Shown here piece by piece: positions 51,101 through 61,203 of a stretch of 64,000 bases of DNA. Where the stretch lies: assembly GCF_019972295.1 (NCBI RefSeq), contig NZ_BLJA01000001.1, forward strand, positions 1,696,107-1,760,106, in the 5' to 3' direction. Position 1 is the first letter of the stretch; the number at the start of each line of letters is the position of its first letter. Origin of the DNA: Geobacter sp. AOG2 (GTDB taxonomy: Bacteria; Desulfobacterota; Desulfuromonadia; Geobacterales; Pseudopelobacteraceae). The translations under genes were made by a program, and so were the position numbers. A model generated the notes under the pieces. The model was given only the letters and a program-made list of their open reading frames with translations. It had not been told where the DNA came from and made no database searches.

Positions 51101-51415
51101 CACCACACGTTTGTCCAGCAGGGGCAGCAGGGCCAACTTCACCGTTATGCGGTCGGCCTTGAGGAAATCAGTGCTGTTGTCCGGTTCCTTAACCGTGACG
51201 CCTTCGAAGTCAAAGGAAGGGCCAAAGTGCCATTTGAACGCACCGCGGGAGAATGCGACCTTGCGGTTGAGGGATTTTTGCAGGGAGTCGAGGATCTCGT
51301 CACGGTAGGCGTTGATATCCAGCAGGTATGGCAGAAAAAAGGCCAGGCTGACTACGAGGGTACCGACGATCAAGAGCAGGATGCCGGAAAGTTTGATGTA
51401 GGAGCGTTTCATCAT
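48179..51415 (-). CDS. AsmA-family envelope protein
   Basis: A 1078-residue protein with one N-terminal TM helix (about 9-30) and a long periplasmic body of repetitive beta sheet. The N-terminal AsmA domain reads INAYRDEILDSLQKSLNRKVAFSRG...VTVKEPDN, and the C-terminal AsmA_2 region has LEKGTLRKFNVLSKMFSILNV and a DxNFTIGVQPLQTVDKIVNRIPVVGWLL text. Such proteins bridge the periplasm and are linked to phospholipid transport to the outer membrane. It overlaps the preceding CorC/HlyC gene by ATGA. Confidence 0.88.
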   Translation of the reverse strand: MMKRSYIKLSGILLLIVGTLVVSLAFFLPYLLDINAYRDEILDSLQKSLNRKVAFSRGAFKWHFGPSFDFEGVTVKEPDNSTDFLKADRITVKLALLPLLDKRVVLRDVALDGADIRLVRNKDGKLNIDDLLAPGKEGMQIQFRKVQLKRSTIKWHDMAVGKEGLPEVAATNIALTLDHLARGRKGSVKLVCDMPALSGAPAKITLNGTVRLPEKGQSLLDMEVNGDADVKQAEIGRFWPYFGNHIPFANPGGRLDVATSFKGKPREFAAKGKIRVNNTAVIWPTIFHATVAPRFLLAEYDLKLNAKLLDIKTIDLSTDGFRIKGSVQLYDYASKDPRIVAKAATPGTFRYEDVRGYVPYGIIPTDTSDYIENKIKSGIFKLDTGVLDGRISQIAHMERGDNYNTLLIRGPVEKAVLSYGPKAPTFNNIKGTIELKGKNFNLIGMTGSFGSSPFKLQGSITEYNTDKQGNYPVRMEITPRAPEIAWLARIIGANKLDFNGNSNLVLTGSGHYSAYRLDGEWDLKQANYTFPGAIRKPAGMANHLAFSSTLPPGEVKLTSLAYTLPPLSVSANALLRYANKPYLGFDVQTNSFLLSDALPIMPMWQQYHPRGRVQAHIRGSGNPEDFSAMDYSGSIALNAFSFLPNPKLKPVSGINSTITFQGNSLETSSMNARYGDSLLHLRGRVKSMKNAEAEITLSSPQFFLRDLNLSPAKAANTSIRRLHAVLAIGDGKYAINRLSGLFNASNFSVSGDYITGAAPTANLAFSSSYLDLDDLFQLAKLSEQGGEEKQTPSPLNLNLKLNADAGKYEKVPYSRLSASLHQENGILYVQGLEAGLFNGKVTAKGRIAPGTGQDRRYDINFGIERVNAEPLLQALNVSKEVTGTLKLSGDLTARGATLADLKKTALGNVKLKLEKGTLRKFNVLSKMFSILNVSQLLKFQLPDMVSGGMPYNDIHGSFAFSDGSVATQNLFINSNAMNISVIGTADMVNEDLNFTIGVQPLQTVDKIVNRIPVVGWLLTGKGKSVVTAYFEAKGKWSDPQVSAIPVKSMAKGALNIFKRVFELPVKLFTDTGEVILGQ

Positions 51416-52722
51416 GCCGGTTCGGGGGTCAGGGCGGTGACGTGAACCTTGAGGACGGCGGTCTGCGTCACCTCATCACAAAGGAACCGGTAGCCGTGCC
51501 ATTCGACGGTCTCACCCTTAAGCGGGAAACGGCCCAACTCCTGAAGAATCATGCCGGCCACGGTTTCAAAGGGGAGTTCCTCGTCCAGCTTGATTTCAAG
51601 GGCCTCGGCCAGATCGAATACTGAAAGCAGGCCGTCCACCATCAGACTGCCGTCCTCCATGCGCATGATGGTGGGTTGTTCCCCAACGTCGTGTTCATCC
51701 TCAATTTCTCCCACCAACTCCTCTATCAGGTCCTCTGTGGTGACCAGGCCACTCAGGCCGCCGTACTCGTCCACTACCAGCACCATCTGGTTACGGTTGC
51801 GCTGCATCTCTTTAAGAAGCTCGTTAACCTTCTTGCCTTCAGGCACAAAGACCGGCGGCAGCATGATGGCCGCCAGATCGAGCTGTTTGCCCGCCACCAG
51901 CCGTCCCAGGATATCCTTTCCGTGCACCACTCCGGCAATCTCCTCAATACTGCCGCGGTAAACCGGATAGCGGGAGTACATGTTCTCCATCAGCGTGGCG
52001 ACGACCTGTTCCGGCGGCGTAGAAAGGTCGAGGGCCACCATGCGCGTACGCGGGACCATCACCTCGCGGACGCAGGTGTGGGTGAACTCGAAGACATTCC
52101 GGATGTATTCGTGTTCAGTCTCACTGAAAACGCCGCTCTCGTGTCCCTCGGCCACGATGTGCTGTACCTCTTCACGGGAGATGAAGGGTTCCCGGTTGGC
52201 GGAAATGTGTAAAATTCGCATCACCGCCTTACTGGAAACGGTGAGAAGGGTGACCAGGACTGAGCCAACCCGGGCCAGCACGCTGATGGGCCGGGCGACC
52301 CGCAGGGCGATGGCATCGGCGTATTGCAACCCGATTGCCTTAGGTACCAACTCACCTAGGATGAGCAACAGGTAGGAGATGATAACCACCATACCTGTCA
52401 CCGCCACCGGTTCGGCTGTCTGGGCCAGGAAGCCGATGCCGAGGTTTTGGAACCAGGGGCGGAGATAATCCACGGCTATAATGCCGCCCATGGTCGAGGC
52501 CGTGGCGCCGGTCAGGGTTACACCGACCTGCACCAGCGCCAGCAATCGGTGAGGGTCTTGCTGGAGCACTTCGATGAGGCTCGCCCGGTTGTCCCCTTCG
52601 TCCACCAGTTGGGCGACACGACTTTTGCGCACGGATATGATGGCGAATTCCGAACAGGCAAAAAAGCCGTTCAGCACGATCATGATTGCAATAACCAGTA
52701 TTTCAACGAGTACGGTATCCAC
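51412..52722 (-). CDS. CNNM/CorC/HlyC-family protein with DUF21, CBS and transporter-associated domains
   Basis: A 436-residue membrane protein: DUF21 (about 1-190, NGFFACSEFAIISVRKSRV...LVPKAIGL), a CBS pair (about 205-330, VMVPRTRMVALDL, YPVYRGSIEEIAGVVHGKDIL, NQMVLVVDEYGGLSGLVTTEDLIEELVGEI) and a C-terminal CorC_HlyC domain. These proteins are tied to Mg2+/Co2+ efflux or Na+/Mg2+ exchange. It overlaps the asmA-like gene, which implies coupled expression. Another Mg2+ link in this window is the M-box operon. Confidence 0.9.
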   Translation of the reverse strand: MDTVLVEILVIAIMIVLNGFFACSEFAIISVRKSRVAQLVDEGDNRASLIEVLQQDPHRLLALVQVGVTLTGATASTMGGIIAVDYLRPWFQNLGIGFLAQTAEPVAVTGMVVIISYLLLILGELVPKAIGLQYADAIALRVARPISVLARVGSVLVTLLTVSSKAVMRILHISANREPFISREEVQHIVAEGHESGVFSETEHEYIRNVFEFTHTCVREVMVPRTRMVALDLSTPPEQVVATLMENMYSRYPVYRGSIEEIAGVVHGKDILGRLVAGKQLDLAAIMLPPVFVPEGKKVNELLKEMQRNRNQMVLVVDEYGGLSGLVTTEDLIEELVGEIEDEHDVGEQPTIMRMEDGSLMVDGLLSVFDLAEALEIKLDEELPFETVAGMILQELGRFPLKGETVEWHGYRFLCDEVTQTAVLKVHVTALTPEPA

Positions 52723-53478
52723 GTAACCTCCATCAAAACGACATTCTCACTCCTGAAAGGGCTAATGTCAACCGTCACATGTGCAAACACTGGCTACAAT
52801 AACGTAATGTATTGAAAATAAACTAAAATATCCAGATCGTTGCCGGGGTGCTGCATGGCGTTGAGAGTGTTTACGGTTGCTTTGTCTTTTTTCCCGTTGC
52901 CGCTGTAACCTTTGAACGGCTTCTCCGTCTGATTTATGAAAAAGATCGGGACTGATTCCTTGATTTACTTCACTATAACCGCGCCCAGGTACAGAGGCTG
53001 GGGTTGACAGGATTAATGGCTCCCTGAAGCCCTGAGAATGTACAGAGTTAAAAGCTGCACTCGCAGGCTTGGCGCTCGGAAATTTTAGCCATCCATGATT
53101 GGATGAGAGAACCCCCCGGTAATCTCTATTGACAAGGGGATTCGCCCATGGGTATGTATCTGTCGTCGTTGACTTTGAAGTGGCGCAGACCATATGCGCC
53201 CTGGAGGCCGGAGGATCTCGGGGCGAGTTCTTCCTTTTTTTTGAGGGGATACTGAGCCGAAGCTTGTATGATCCCAAGGGTTGGATAAAAATCCCATTAA
53301 CTTCACGCTACTTTACAAATCTCTACAAAACAGGGACAAATCTGCGTATATGTTTTCATTTAAATGTCTATACTCTCTATCAAGATGCTGCAAAGGGAAA
53401 CTATTAACGGGGCTGGCAGAAGATAGGGCCGTAGCCCCTAATTTGGTCTCCGGATAGCACATAAGGCAGGAGGAAACC
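52723..53478. other. Long region without a convincing gene
   Basis: Several frames of 60-170 codons exist on both strands (for example minus-strand 52768-53277) but have odd, low-complexity content and no ribosome-binding sites. GC-normal stretches around 52960-53260 alternate with A/T-rich ones (53290-53400). It may hold the RND operon's promoter and possibly a decayed gene; nothing named is recognised. Confidence 0.4.
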
Positions 53479-53547
53479 GTGACACAACACGCAATAGGCA
53501 ATCATGAACACCTGAAGAAATCGGAAGCACAGGCGGTACGACAATGA
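53479..53547 (+). CDS. Candidate 22-residue leader peptide of the RND operon
   Basis: GTG 53479 follows AGGAGG (53468-53473) with a 5-nt spacer, the strongest ribosome-binding site in the area. The reading frame gives VTQHAIGNHEHLKKSEAQAVRQ (shown in two parts: VTQHAIGNHEHLKKS and EAQAVRQ) and stops at TGA 53545-53547, which overlaps ATG 53544 of the adaptor gene as ATGA. It is thus placed to couple translation. No homologue is known to me; it might instead be a vestige. Confidence 0.45.
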   Translation: MTQHAIGNHEHLKKSEAQAVRQ

Positions 53548-54830
53548 CCATACAATTCCATCAAGAAGAGACAAACAGCGTACCATCAAAAGGCACTTCC
53601 TCGATCCCGCGATTTCGGCTCTGGCTACTAATCATACCGTTGGCGGTACTCGTGGCCTTTGGCGTGTATCTGTATCTGGGGGGGAAAGCAACCGAGGCCG
53701 CCAAACAGACGACGGCAAAGGCTGCTCTTCAGGCCACGCCAGTAACAGCGCAGGCTGCTCGAAAGGCGGATGTGGGCGTCTATATCACAGGTCTTGGCAA
53801 CGTGACCCCCCTCAACACGGTCACCGTTAAGTCCCGTATAGACGGGCAGCTTATGGACGTGCGCTTCAAGGAGGGACAGACCGTCAATCGTGGTGATCTC
53901 CTGGCAATCATTGATCCGCGGCCGTACCAGGTGCAACTGACCCAGGCCGAAGGCCAGATGATCCACGACCAGGAACTATTGAGGAATGCGCGTCTCGACC
54001 TGCAACGATATAAGCTTTTATGGCAACAGGACTCCATTTCTAAACAGCAGTTGGACACCCAGGATGCCCTGGTGCGCCAGTATGAAGGGACCGTCAAGGT
54101 TGACAAGGGGCAGATAGACAGCGCCAAACTGCAACTGGTCTACAGCAGGATTACGGCGCCCATCAGCGGCAGGGTCGGTCTGCGCCAGGTTGACGCCGGC
54201 AACATTATCCATGCCAGCGACACCAATGGTCTGGTGGTGATTACTCAACTCGAGCCAATCACGGTGATATTTCCCGTCCCCGAGGACAGTCTTCCCCAAG
54301 TGCTCGGCAAGTTCAGATCAGGGGCAAGCCTTGCGGTGGATGCCTTTGACCGGGAGCAGAAACATAAGCTTGCCACAGGGAAGCTCCTGACCATCGACAA
54401 CCAGATTGATCCGACCACCGGTACGGTCAAGTTCAAGGCGGTCTTTTCCAACAAGGACAACACCCTGTTCCCGAACCAATTCGTCAATGCCCGCCTGCTG
54501 GTTGAGACCCGGCGCAATAGCGTCGTGATCCCGGCCTCGGCCATTCAGCGCGGATCCCAGGGAACCTACATCTACTTGGTAAAGGCAGATAAAACCGTTA
54601 CTATTCGTCCAGTTACCGTTGGCGTCATCCAGGGCGACGATATCGCCGTCACCTCCGGCCTCGAAGCGGGCGAGATGGTGGTGGTGGACGGTGCTGAACG
54701 CCTGAGGGAGGGCAGCAAGGTGGAGGTCCGGGAAGCTGGCCGTCAGCGGAGTCTTGGTGGTTCTAAAGGGGCGGCTGTCCCCGGAAGTCCGCAAAGTCCG
54801 GGCGAACATCGGGAAGAGGGACAGAAATAA
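53544..54830 (+). CDS. RND efflux periplasmic adaptor, MdtA-like
   Basis: The membrane-fusion subunit of a tripartite pump. The 428-residue protein has one N-terminal membrane helix (about 25-45), the biotinyl-lipoyl-like domain (VTVKSRIDGQLMDVRFKEGQTVNRGDLLAIIDPRPY), a helical hairpin (QLTQAEGQMIHDQELLRNARLDLQRYKLLWQQ) and the barrel domains (ITAPISGRVGLRQVDAGN, RNSVVIPASAIQRGSQGTYIYLV). It is followed by two pump genes and an outer-membrane channel, as in mdtABC-type operons; MdtA itself is the closest reading. Confidence 0.92.
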   Translation: MTIQFHQEETNSVPSKGTSSIPRFRLWLLIIPLAVLVAFGVYLYLGGKATEAAKQTTAKAALQATPVTAQAARKADVGVYITGLGNVTPLNTVTVKSRIDGQLMDVRFKEGQTVNRGDLLAIIDPRPYQVQLTQAEGQMIHDQELLRNARLDLQRYKLLWQQDSISKQQLDTQDALVRQYEGTVKVDKGQIDSAKLQLVYSRITAPISGRVGLRQVDAGNIIHASDTNGLVVITQLEPITVIFPVPEDSLPQVLGKFRSGASLAVDAFDREQKHKLATGKLLTIDNQIDPTTGTVKFKAVFSNKDNTLFPNQFVNARLLVETRRNSVVIPASAIQRGSQGTYIYLVKADKTVTIRPVTVGVIQGDDIAVTSGLEAGEMVVVDGAERLREGSKVEVREAGRQRSLGGSKGAAVPGSPQSPGEHREEGQK

Positions 54831-54862
54831 AAGGATCCCCCTTGTACAAAGGGGGACTTTTT
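54827..54862 (+). terminator. Terminator-like hairpin inside the RND operon
   Basis: CCCCCTT and AAGGGGG form the core stem, with AAAAG/CTTTT flanks extending it, then TTTTTT. It lies between the adaptor stop and the first pump start at 54879, so it may attenuate pump expression relative to the adaptor. Confidence 0.55.
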
Positions 54863-54878
54863 TCACTCAAGGACACCC

Positions 54879-57800
54879 ATGAACATCTCTCGTCTCTTCA
54901 TATTGCGTCCCGTGGCGACAACATTGCTGATGGTCGCCATCCTGCTGGCCGGTGCCGTTGCCTACAAACAACTGCCGGTAGCGGCGTTGCCGCAGGTAGA
55001 CTACCCCACCATACAGGTACGCACCTTTTATCCCGGCGCCAGTCCGGACGTGGTTGCGACATCTATCACCGCGCCGCTGGAGCGCCAGTTTGGCCAGATG
55101 CCGGGTCTGACCCAGATGACCTCCACCAGCTCCAACGGCTCGTCGGTCATCACGCTCCAGTTCAGCCTGGAGCTCTCCCTGGACGTGGCCGAACAGGAGG
55201 TACAGGCAGCCATCAACGCCGGTTTTACCTTCTTGCCCAAGGATTTACCCAATCCGCCGGTCTACAGCAAGGTCAATCCGGCCGACGCGCCGATCATGAC
55301 CCTGGCGCTTACGTCCGATTCCCTGCCGCTGCCCAAGGTTGAAGACTTGGCGGACACCCGTCTGGCCCAGAAGATATCCCAACTGCCCGGCGTCGGCCTG
55401 GTCAGCATCAGCGGCGGCCAGCGTCCGGCGGTGCGGGTCCATGCCAATCCCACTGCCCTGGCCTCCTACAGCCTGACTATGGAAGACCTTCGCAGCTCCA
55501 TTGCCGCTGCCAACGTCAACCAGGCCAAGGGGGGCTTCGATGGCCCTCGCCAGGCCTATATCATTGGCGCCAATGACCAGCTTTACTCCAGTAAGGACTT
55601 CCGGCCGCTGGTGGTGGCCTACAAGAACGGTGCTCCGGTTCGACTCTCCGATGTGGCCGAAGTGGTGGACGACGCCGAGAATCTCAACCAGGCGGCCTGG
55701 ATCAACAATAGCCCTGCGGTAATACTCAACATCCAGCGCCAGCCGGGAGCCAACGTGATTGAGGTCGTGGACCGGATCAAAAGACTGCTACCCCAACTTC
55801 AAACCTCGTTGCCGGCCTCAGTCAAGGTATCGGTGCTGACTGATCGTACCACCACCATTAGGGCCTCGGTACGAGACGTCCAGCACGAAATGCTGTTGGC
55901 CATTGCCCTGGTCGTGCTGGTCATCTTCCTGTTCCTGCGCAACTTTGCGGCCACCACCATCCCCAGCGTTGCCGTGCCGTTGTCGCTGGTGGGTACCTTC
56001 GGGGTCATGTACCTCCTGGGTTTTAGTTTGAACAATCTCTCCCTAATGGCCCTGACTATCTCCACCGGTTTCGTGGTTGACGACGCCATTGTTATGATCG
56101 AGAACATCTCCCGTTACGTGGAGAAGGGAGAAACGCCACTCCAGGCAGCCCTCAAGGGCTCCCAGCAGATCGGTTTTACCATCCTGTCGCTGACCGTCTC
56201 GCTGATCGCCGTCCTGATACCGCTGCTCTTCATGGGTGATGTGGTAGGGCGTCTGTTTCGAGAATTCGCCGTCACTCTGGGGGTCACCATCCTGATCTCG
56301 GCTGTGGTCTCCCTGACGCTTACGCCCATGATGTGCTCCCGACTGCTCAAACATGTGCCTGAAGAACGTCAAGGCAGATTCTACCACGTTTCACAACTTT
56401 TTTTTGACAGGACTATAGCTGCATACGGCAGGACGCTGCAGTGGGTGTTGCGCCACCAGACCGCAACGCTGGTGGTGGCCGTTGGGACCTTGTTGTTGAC
56501 CGTCGTGCTGTATGTGATGGTACCTAAGGGGTTTTTCCCGGTTCAGGATACCGGGGCCATTCAGGGCATTTCCGAGGCGTCCCAGTCAATCTCCTTCAGT
56601 GCCATGGCCGAACGTCAGCAGGAGTTGGCGCGAACTATTCTCAAAGATCCGGCGGTGGAAAGCCTGTCGTCGTTCATCGGGATCGACGGGGTCAACACGA
56701 CTCTCAATAGCGGACGAATTCTGATAAATCTGAAACCGCTGGAAAAACGGGACGCCAGCGCCAGTGAGGTCATTCGTCGGCTCCAGCCGGAATTGGCCAG
56801 GATCAGCGGCATCACGCTCTTCATGCAGCCGGTGCAGGACCTCACCGTGGACGCCAAGGTCAGCCGTACCCAGTTCCAGTACACCCTGGAGGATCCGAAC
56901 ACCGATGAATTGAAGATCCTGGCTCCCCGGATCGTCGAAGCCATGAAGAATCGGCCCGAGCTGCGTGACGTCAGCAGCGATCAGCAGGACCTGGGCCTGC
57001 GGGTCAACCTGGATATAGACCGCAACACGGCCGCCCGCTTCGGCATCACCCCCCAGAATATTGACGACGTGCTTTACGATTCCTTTGGTCAGCGCCAAAT
57101 CTCCACCATCTTTACCGAACTGAACCAGTACCGGGTGGTGCTCGGGGTCAAGCCGGATTTTCGCCAAGGTCCCAGCGGCTTGCAATCGATCTATCTGCGT
57201 AGCACCGATGGCGGACAAGTGCCGCTCAGCACCATCACACGCGCCACGGAATCGACCGGGCCGCTGGTGATCAATCGCCAGGGGCAGTTTCCTGCTGTCA
57301 CGACCTCCTTCAACCTGGCACCCGGCAGGGCGTTGGGTGAGGCGGTGACAGCGGTGGAAGAAGCCACGAAAAGCCTCGGCCTGCCGGCTAGCATCCGGGG
57401 AAGTTTCCAGGGGACGGCCCAGGCCTTCAAGGCTTCTCTCTCCAACGAACCGCTGCTGATCCTGGCGGCCCTGATCACGGTCTACATCGTGTTAGGCGTG
57501 TTATACGAAAGCTTTATCCATCCGGTTACGATCCTCTCTACTCTGCCGTCGGCCGGGGTAGGGGCGGTCCTGTCTCTTATGGTCTGTCGTACCGATCTGA
57601 GCGTAATCGCCATCATCGGTATCATCCTCCTGATCGGTATCGTCAAGAAAAACGGCATCATGATGGTGGACTTTGCCCTGGATGCCGAACGCAATGAAGG
57701 CAAGTCCCCGGACGAAGCCATCTACCAGGCCTGTCTCCTGCGCTTCCGGCCAATCATGATGACCACCATGGCCGCACTCCTGGGGGCGCTTCCCCTGGCA

Positions 57801-57995
57801 TTGGGGCACGGGGTTGGCTCGGAATTGCGCCGCCCCTTGGGGATTTCCATCGTTGGCGGCCTGATCTTCAGCCAGATACTGACGCTCTATACTACGCCGG
57901 TGATCTACCTGGCCTTTGACCGGTTGGCACGGAGACGAGGGAACCGCCGGGTGACGGATGAAGCGGTCAAGAGCCCCGACCTTACAGCATCATGA
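54879..57995 (+). CDS. RND multidrug efflux pump, MdtB-like
   Basis: A 1038-residue inner-membrane H+-antiporter with the RND duplication of twelve TM helices and two large periplasmic loops. The proton-relay Asp pair is in [42 protein letters not shown] and the C-terminal [12 protein letters not shown]...[22 protein letters not shown] are RND signatures. It forms a heteromultimer in MdtBC-type pumps. Start ATG 54879 follows a terminator-like hairpin; its stop overlaps the next pump gene by ATGA. Confidence 0.93.
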   Translation: MNISRLFILRPVATTLLMVAILLAGAVAYKQLPVAALPQVDYPTIQVRTFYPGASPDVVATSITAPLERQFGQMPGLTQMTSTSSNGSSVITLQFSLELSLDVAEQEVQAAINAGFTFLPKDLPNPPVYSKVNPADAPIMTLALTSDSLPLPKVEDLADTRLAQKISQLPGVGLVSISGGQRPAVRVHANPTALASYSLTMEDLRSSIAAANVNQAKGGFDGPRQAYIIGANDQLYSSKDFRPLVVAYKNGAPVRLSDVAEVVDDAENLNQAAWINNSPAVILNIQRQPGANVIEVVDRIKRLLPQLQTSLPASVKVSVLTDRTTTIRASVRDVQHEMLLAIALVVLVIFLFLRNFAATTIPSVAVPLSLVGTFGVMYLLGFSLNNLSLMALTISTGFVVDDAIVMIENISRYVEKGETPLQAALKGSQQIGFTILSLTVSLIAVLIPLLFMGDVVGRLFREFAVTLGVTILISAVVSLTLTPMMCSRLLKHVPEERQGRFYHVSQLFFDRTIAAYGRTLQWVLRHQTATLVVAVGTLLLTVVLYVMVPKGFFPVQDTGAIQGISEASQSISFSAMAERQQELARTILKDPAVESLSSFIGIDGVNTTLNSGRILINLKPLEKRDASASEVIRRLQPELARISGITLFMQPVQDLTVDAKVSRTQFQYTLEDPNTDELKILAPRIVEAMKNRPELRDVSSDQQDLGLRVNLDIDRNTAARFGITPQNIDDVLYDSFGQRQISTIFTELNQYRVVLGVKPDFRQGPSGLQSIYLRSTDGGQVPLSTITRATESTGPLVINRQGQFPAVTTSFNLAPGRALGEAVTAVEEATKSLGLPASIRGSFQGTAQAFKASLSNEPLLILAALITVYIVLGVLYESFIHPVTILSTLPSAGVGAVLSLMVCRTDLSVIAIIGIILLIGIVKKNGIMMVDFALDAERNEGKSPDEAIYQACLLRFRPIMMTTMAALLGALPLALGHGVGSELRRPLGISIVGGLIFSQILTLYTTPVIYLAFDRLARRRGNRRVTDEAVKSPDLTAS
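57741..57877. repeat. 137-bp near-identical tract shared with the second pump gene (first copy)
   Basis: Matches 60857-60993 at 133 of 137 bases, all four differences silent; the longest exact run is 59 nt (57786-57844 versus 60902-60960). Flanking DNA of the two genes is clearly more diverged, which suggests gene conversion or strong constraint. Confidence 0.85.
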
Positions 57996-60900
57996 ACGTC
58001 TCAGCTCCCTTCATAAGGCGTCCGGTTGCCACCACACTGCTTACTTTTGGATTGGTGCTGGCCGGGGTGATTGCCTTCCGCCTCCTGCCGGTATCGCCGC
58101 TGCCCCAAGTGGATTTCCCGACCATCTCGGTTTCGGCAGCATTGCCCGGCGCCGACCCCGAGACCATGTCCACTTCGGTGGCCGCTCCGCTGGAACGACA
58201 GTTCGGTCGCATCGCCGGGGTTACCGAGATGACCTCTACCAGCTATCGCGGCAGCACCAACATCACCATGCAATTTGACCTGAACCGCGATATCGACGGT
58301 GCGGCGCGGGACGTGCAAGCAGCCATCAATGCGGCGCGGGGCGATCTCCCTTCCAACCTGACCAGCAACCCCAGCTACCGCAAGGTAAATCCCTCCGATG
58401 CGCCGATCCTGATTCTGGCCCTCACTTCAGATACCATGAGCAAACCGCAGATGTACGATGCGGCTTCCTCCATCCTGCAACAGAAGCTCTCCCAGGTTAA
58501 GGGGGTTGGCCAAGTCTTCGTGGGAGGGAGTTCGCTGCCGGCTGTGAGGGTGGAGTTGAATCCTCTAGCTCTCAGCAAGTACGGCATCAGTCCGGAAAGT
58601 GTGCGGGGCGTACTTGCTGCAACCAACGTCAACCGGCCCAAGGGTGAGGTATCCTCAGGTAACAGGAGCTGGGAGGTCCGAACCAACGATCAGCTTCGTA
58701 CAGCCCGGGATTATCTGCCGTTGGTGGTGACCTCTCGAAACGGAGCAGTGGTCAGGCTGGCCGATGTGGCCACGGTCGACGATTCGGTGGAAGACTTGCG
58801 TTCCACCGGACTGGTCAACGGTAAACCGGCGGTCATGGTGATTGTCTTTCGCCAGCCGGGAGCCAACATCATCGAGACGGTGGACAATGTGCGCAGTCTT
58901 TTGCCGCAGCTTGGAGCGTCCCTGCCGGGAGCCATCGATTTGTCGGTTGTCCTTGACCGCACTCCACCCATACGCGGTTCCCTGCGGGATGTGGAGAGGT
59001 CCCTCATTATTTCGGGGCTGCTGGTCATCCTGGTGGTGTTCTGGTTTCTGCGTAATGTCCGCGCCACGCTTATCCCCGCCGTGGCCGTGACCACATCGAT
59101 CATCGGCACCTTTGCGGTGATGTACCTGTTCGGCTACTCCCTGGACAATCTGTCGCTTATGGCCCTGACCATCGCCACCGGATTCGTGGTGGACGACGCC
59201 ATCGTGGTGCTGGAAAATATTACTCGCTACCGCGAACAGGGGCAATCACCGCTTCAGGCGGCCTTATCCGGCTCCAGGGAGATCGCCTTCACGGTCCTCT
59301 CCATGAGCGTCTCCCTGGTGGCTGTATTCATCCCCATCCTGCTGATGGGGGGGATGGTAGGGCGTTTGTTCCGGGAATTTGCCGTAACCCTCTCGGCAGC
59401 GATCATGGTTTCTCTGCTGGTGTCACTAACTGTAACTCCCATGATGTGCGCCACGTTGCTCAAGCCTGAAGGAAAACGGGAACACGGCATCATTTACCGG
59501 ACCAGTGAGGGGATGTTTACCCGGCTTCACAAGGGCTATGAACTAACCCTGGCCTGGGCGTTACGCCACTCCCGCCTCATGCTCCTCATAACGCTGGCCA
59601 CCGTTGGGGTGAATGTGCTCCTGTTTATTCTCGTGCCCAAGGGGTTCTTCCCCGAGCAGGACACCGGCCGCATTCTGGGAAGGATTCAGGCGGCTCAGGA
59701 TACCTCCTTCCAGGCCATGGAACGGAAACTGGCCCAGATCGTGGCTATCGTCAAATCCGACCCTGATGTGGTGTATGTGACCGGTTTTACCGGCGGAGGA
59801 GGGGGAGGAGGCTCGACCACCAACACCGGTCGGATGTTCATCGCTCTGAAGCCGTTCGAGAAACGCGCATCCACTGCCAATGACGTTATCAAAAGGTTAC
59901 GCGGCAAGCTGATGAGTGTACCGGGCGCCCCCACTTTTCTGGCACCGGTCCAGGACCTGCGGGTCGGCGGCAGGATAAGCAACGCCCTGTACCAGTACAC
60001 CTTGCAGGGGACCGACCTGAACGAACTCAACACCTGGTCCCAGCGTGTGCTCCAGAAACTGCGCACAGTTCCCCAGGTGGTGGATCTGAGCAGCGATCTG
60101 CAAAACAAGGGGAGACAGGCAGACCTGGTGATAGATCGTCCCACGGCGGCCCGTCTGGGCATAACCCCCCAGATGATCGACAACACCCTCTACGACGCCT
60201 TCGGCCAGCGCCAGGTATCCATCTCCTATACCCTGCTCAACCAGTACCATGTTGTTATGGAGGTCGATCCTGCTTTCTGGCAGCGTCCCGATACGCTACG
60301 GGACATCTATGTGACGTCCACCAGCGGCAAACAGGTACCGCTCTCCGCATTCACCCACTACGAACCGTCCGCCACGGCCCTGGCGGTGAACCATCAAGGG
60401 CAGTTTCCGTCCATCACCTTGTCGTTTAATCTGGCTCCCGGCGTGGCCTTGGGGGACGCGGTCAAGTCCATAGAAGCCACCACCCGGCAGATGGGGATGC
60501 CGGCCGCCATCCGCGGCAGCTTTCAGGGTACGGCCCAAGCCTTCAAGGATTCGCTCAACAACCAGCCATTATTGATACTGGCGGCACTGATGGCGGTCTA
60601 CATCGTGCTGGGGGTGTTGTACGAAAGCTATATTCACCCCATCACCATCCTCTCTACACTGCCGTCGGCAGGGGTGGGTGCCGTGGCAGCACTGATGCTT
60701 TTCCGTACCGATTTGAGTCTGATTGCCATCATCGGCGTAATCCTGTTGATCGGCATTGTGAAGAAGAACGGCATCATGATGGTGGATTTTGCCATTGCGG
60801 CCGAGCGCAATGAGGGGAAAAGCCCTGAAGAGGCGATCTATGAGGCCTGTCTGCTCCGCTTCCGGCCGATCATGATGACCACCATGGCCGCACTTCTGGG

Positions 60901-61096
60901 AGCGCTTCCCCTGGCATTGGGGCACGGGGTTGGCTCGGAATTGCGCCGCCCCTTGGGGATATCCATCGTTGGCGGCCTGATCTTCAGCCAGATGTTGACG
61001 TTGTATACCACCCCGGTGGTGTATCTCTATATGGACCGTTTCAGAATGTGGGTGGCGAAGATGCGGGGGCGGCGGAAGAGAATAGTTCAGATGTAA
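57992..61096 (+). CDS. RND multidrug efflux pump, MdtC-like
   Basis: A 1034-residue paralog of the preceding pump with the same RND architecture: [19 protein letters not shown] start, [30 protein letters not shown] loop, [15 protein letters not shown] proton-relay pair, and [32 protein letters not shown] 57992 overlaps the upstream stop by 4 nt. Adjacent non-identical B and C pumps are the arrangement of MdtBC, which work as a B2C trimer. A Gly-rich insertion, [15 protein letters not shown], in the periplasmic loop is unusual. Confidence 0.93.
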   Translation: MNVSAPFIRRPVATTLLTFGLVLAGVIAFRLLPVSPLPQVDFPTISVSAALPGADPETMSTSVAAPLERQFGRIAGVTEMTSTSYRGSTNITMQFDLNRDIDGAARDVQAAINAARGDLPSNLTSNPSYRKVNPSDAPILILALTSDTMSKPQMYDAASSILQQKLSQVKGVGQVFVGGSSLPAVRVELNPLALSKYGISPESVRGVLAATNVNRPKGEVSSGNRSWEVRTNDQLRTARDYLPLVVTSRNGAVVRLADVATVDDSVEDLRSTGLVNGKPAVMVIVFRQPGANIIETVDNVRSLLPQLGASLPGAIDLSVVLDRTPPIRGSLRDVERSLIISGLLVILVVFWFLRNVRATLIPAVAVTTSIIGTFAVMYLFGYSLDNLSLMALTIATGFVVDDAIVVLENITRYREQGQSPLQAALSGSREIAFTVLSMSVSLVAVFIPILLMGGMVGRLFREFAVTLSAAIMVSLLVSLTVTPMMCATLLKPEGKREHGIIYRTSEGMFTRLHKGYELTLAWALRHSRLMLLITLATVGVNVLLFILVPKGFFPEQDTGRILGRIQAAQDTSFQAMERKLAQIVAIVKSDPDVVYVTGFTGGGGGGGSTTNTGRMFIALKPFEKRASTANDVIKRLRGKLMSVPGAPTFLAPVQDLRVGGRISNALYQYTLQGTDLNELNTWSQRVLQKLRTVPQVVDLSSDLQNKGRQADLVIDRPTAARLGITPQMIDNTLYDAFGQRQVSISYTLLNQYHVVMEVDPAFWQRPDTLRDIYVTSTSGKQVPLSAFTHYEPSATALAVNHQGQFPSITLSFNLAPGVALGDAVKSIEATTRQMGMPAAIRGSFQGTAQAFKDSLNNQPLLILAALMAVYIVLGVLYESYIHPITILSTLPSAGVGAVAALMLFRTDLSLIAIIGVILLIGIVKKNGIMMVDFAIAAERNEGKSPEEAIYEACLLRFRPIMMTTMAALLGALPLALGHGVGSELRRPLGISIVGGLIFSQMLTLYTTPVVYLYMDRFRMWVAKMRGRRKRIVQM
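60857..60993. repeat. 137-bp near-identical tract shared with the first pump gene (second copy)
   Basis: Second copy of the tract at 57741-57877; see that entry for the comparison. Confidence 0.85.
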
Positions 61097-61203
61097 CCGT
61101 TCGAAAAGAGGCTCGAACACTTATTGGTGGGGATACGGCCAATGGGTGCTGGCGTTTTCGCATGTTGTACAGCAATGACGTTCCAGTTGGGAAAGGATAT
61201 ACC

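Noticed and set aside
52768..53277. Minus-strand frame of 169 codons in the gap before the RND operon
   Set aside because: Rich in Ser/Pro/Arg/Gln with no family pattern and no ribosome-binding site; kept only as a note in the gap entry.
53129..53407. Plus-strand frame of 92 codons upstream of the RND operon
   Set aside because: No ribosome-binding site, no recognised family; may be chance or decayed sequence.
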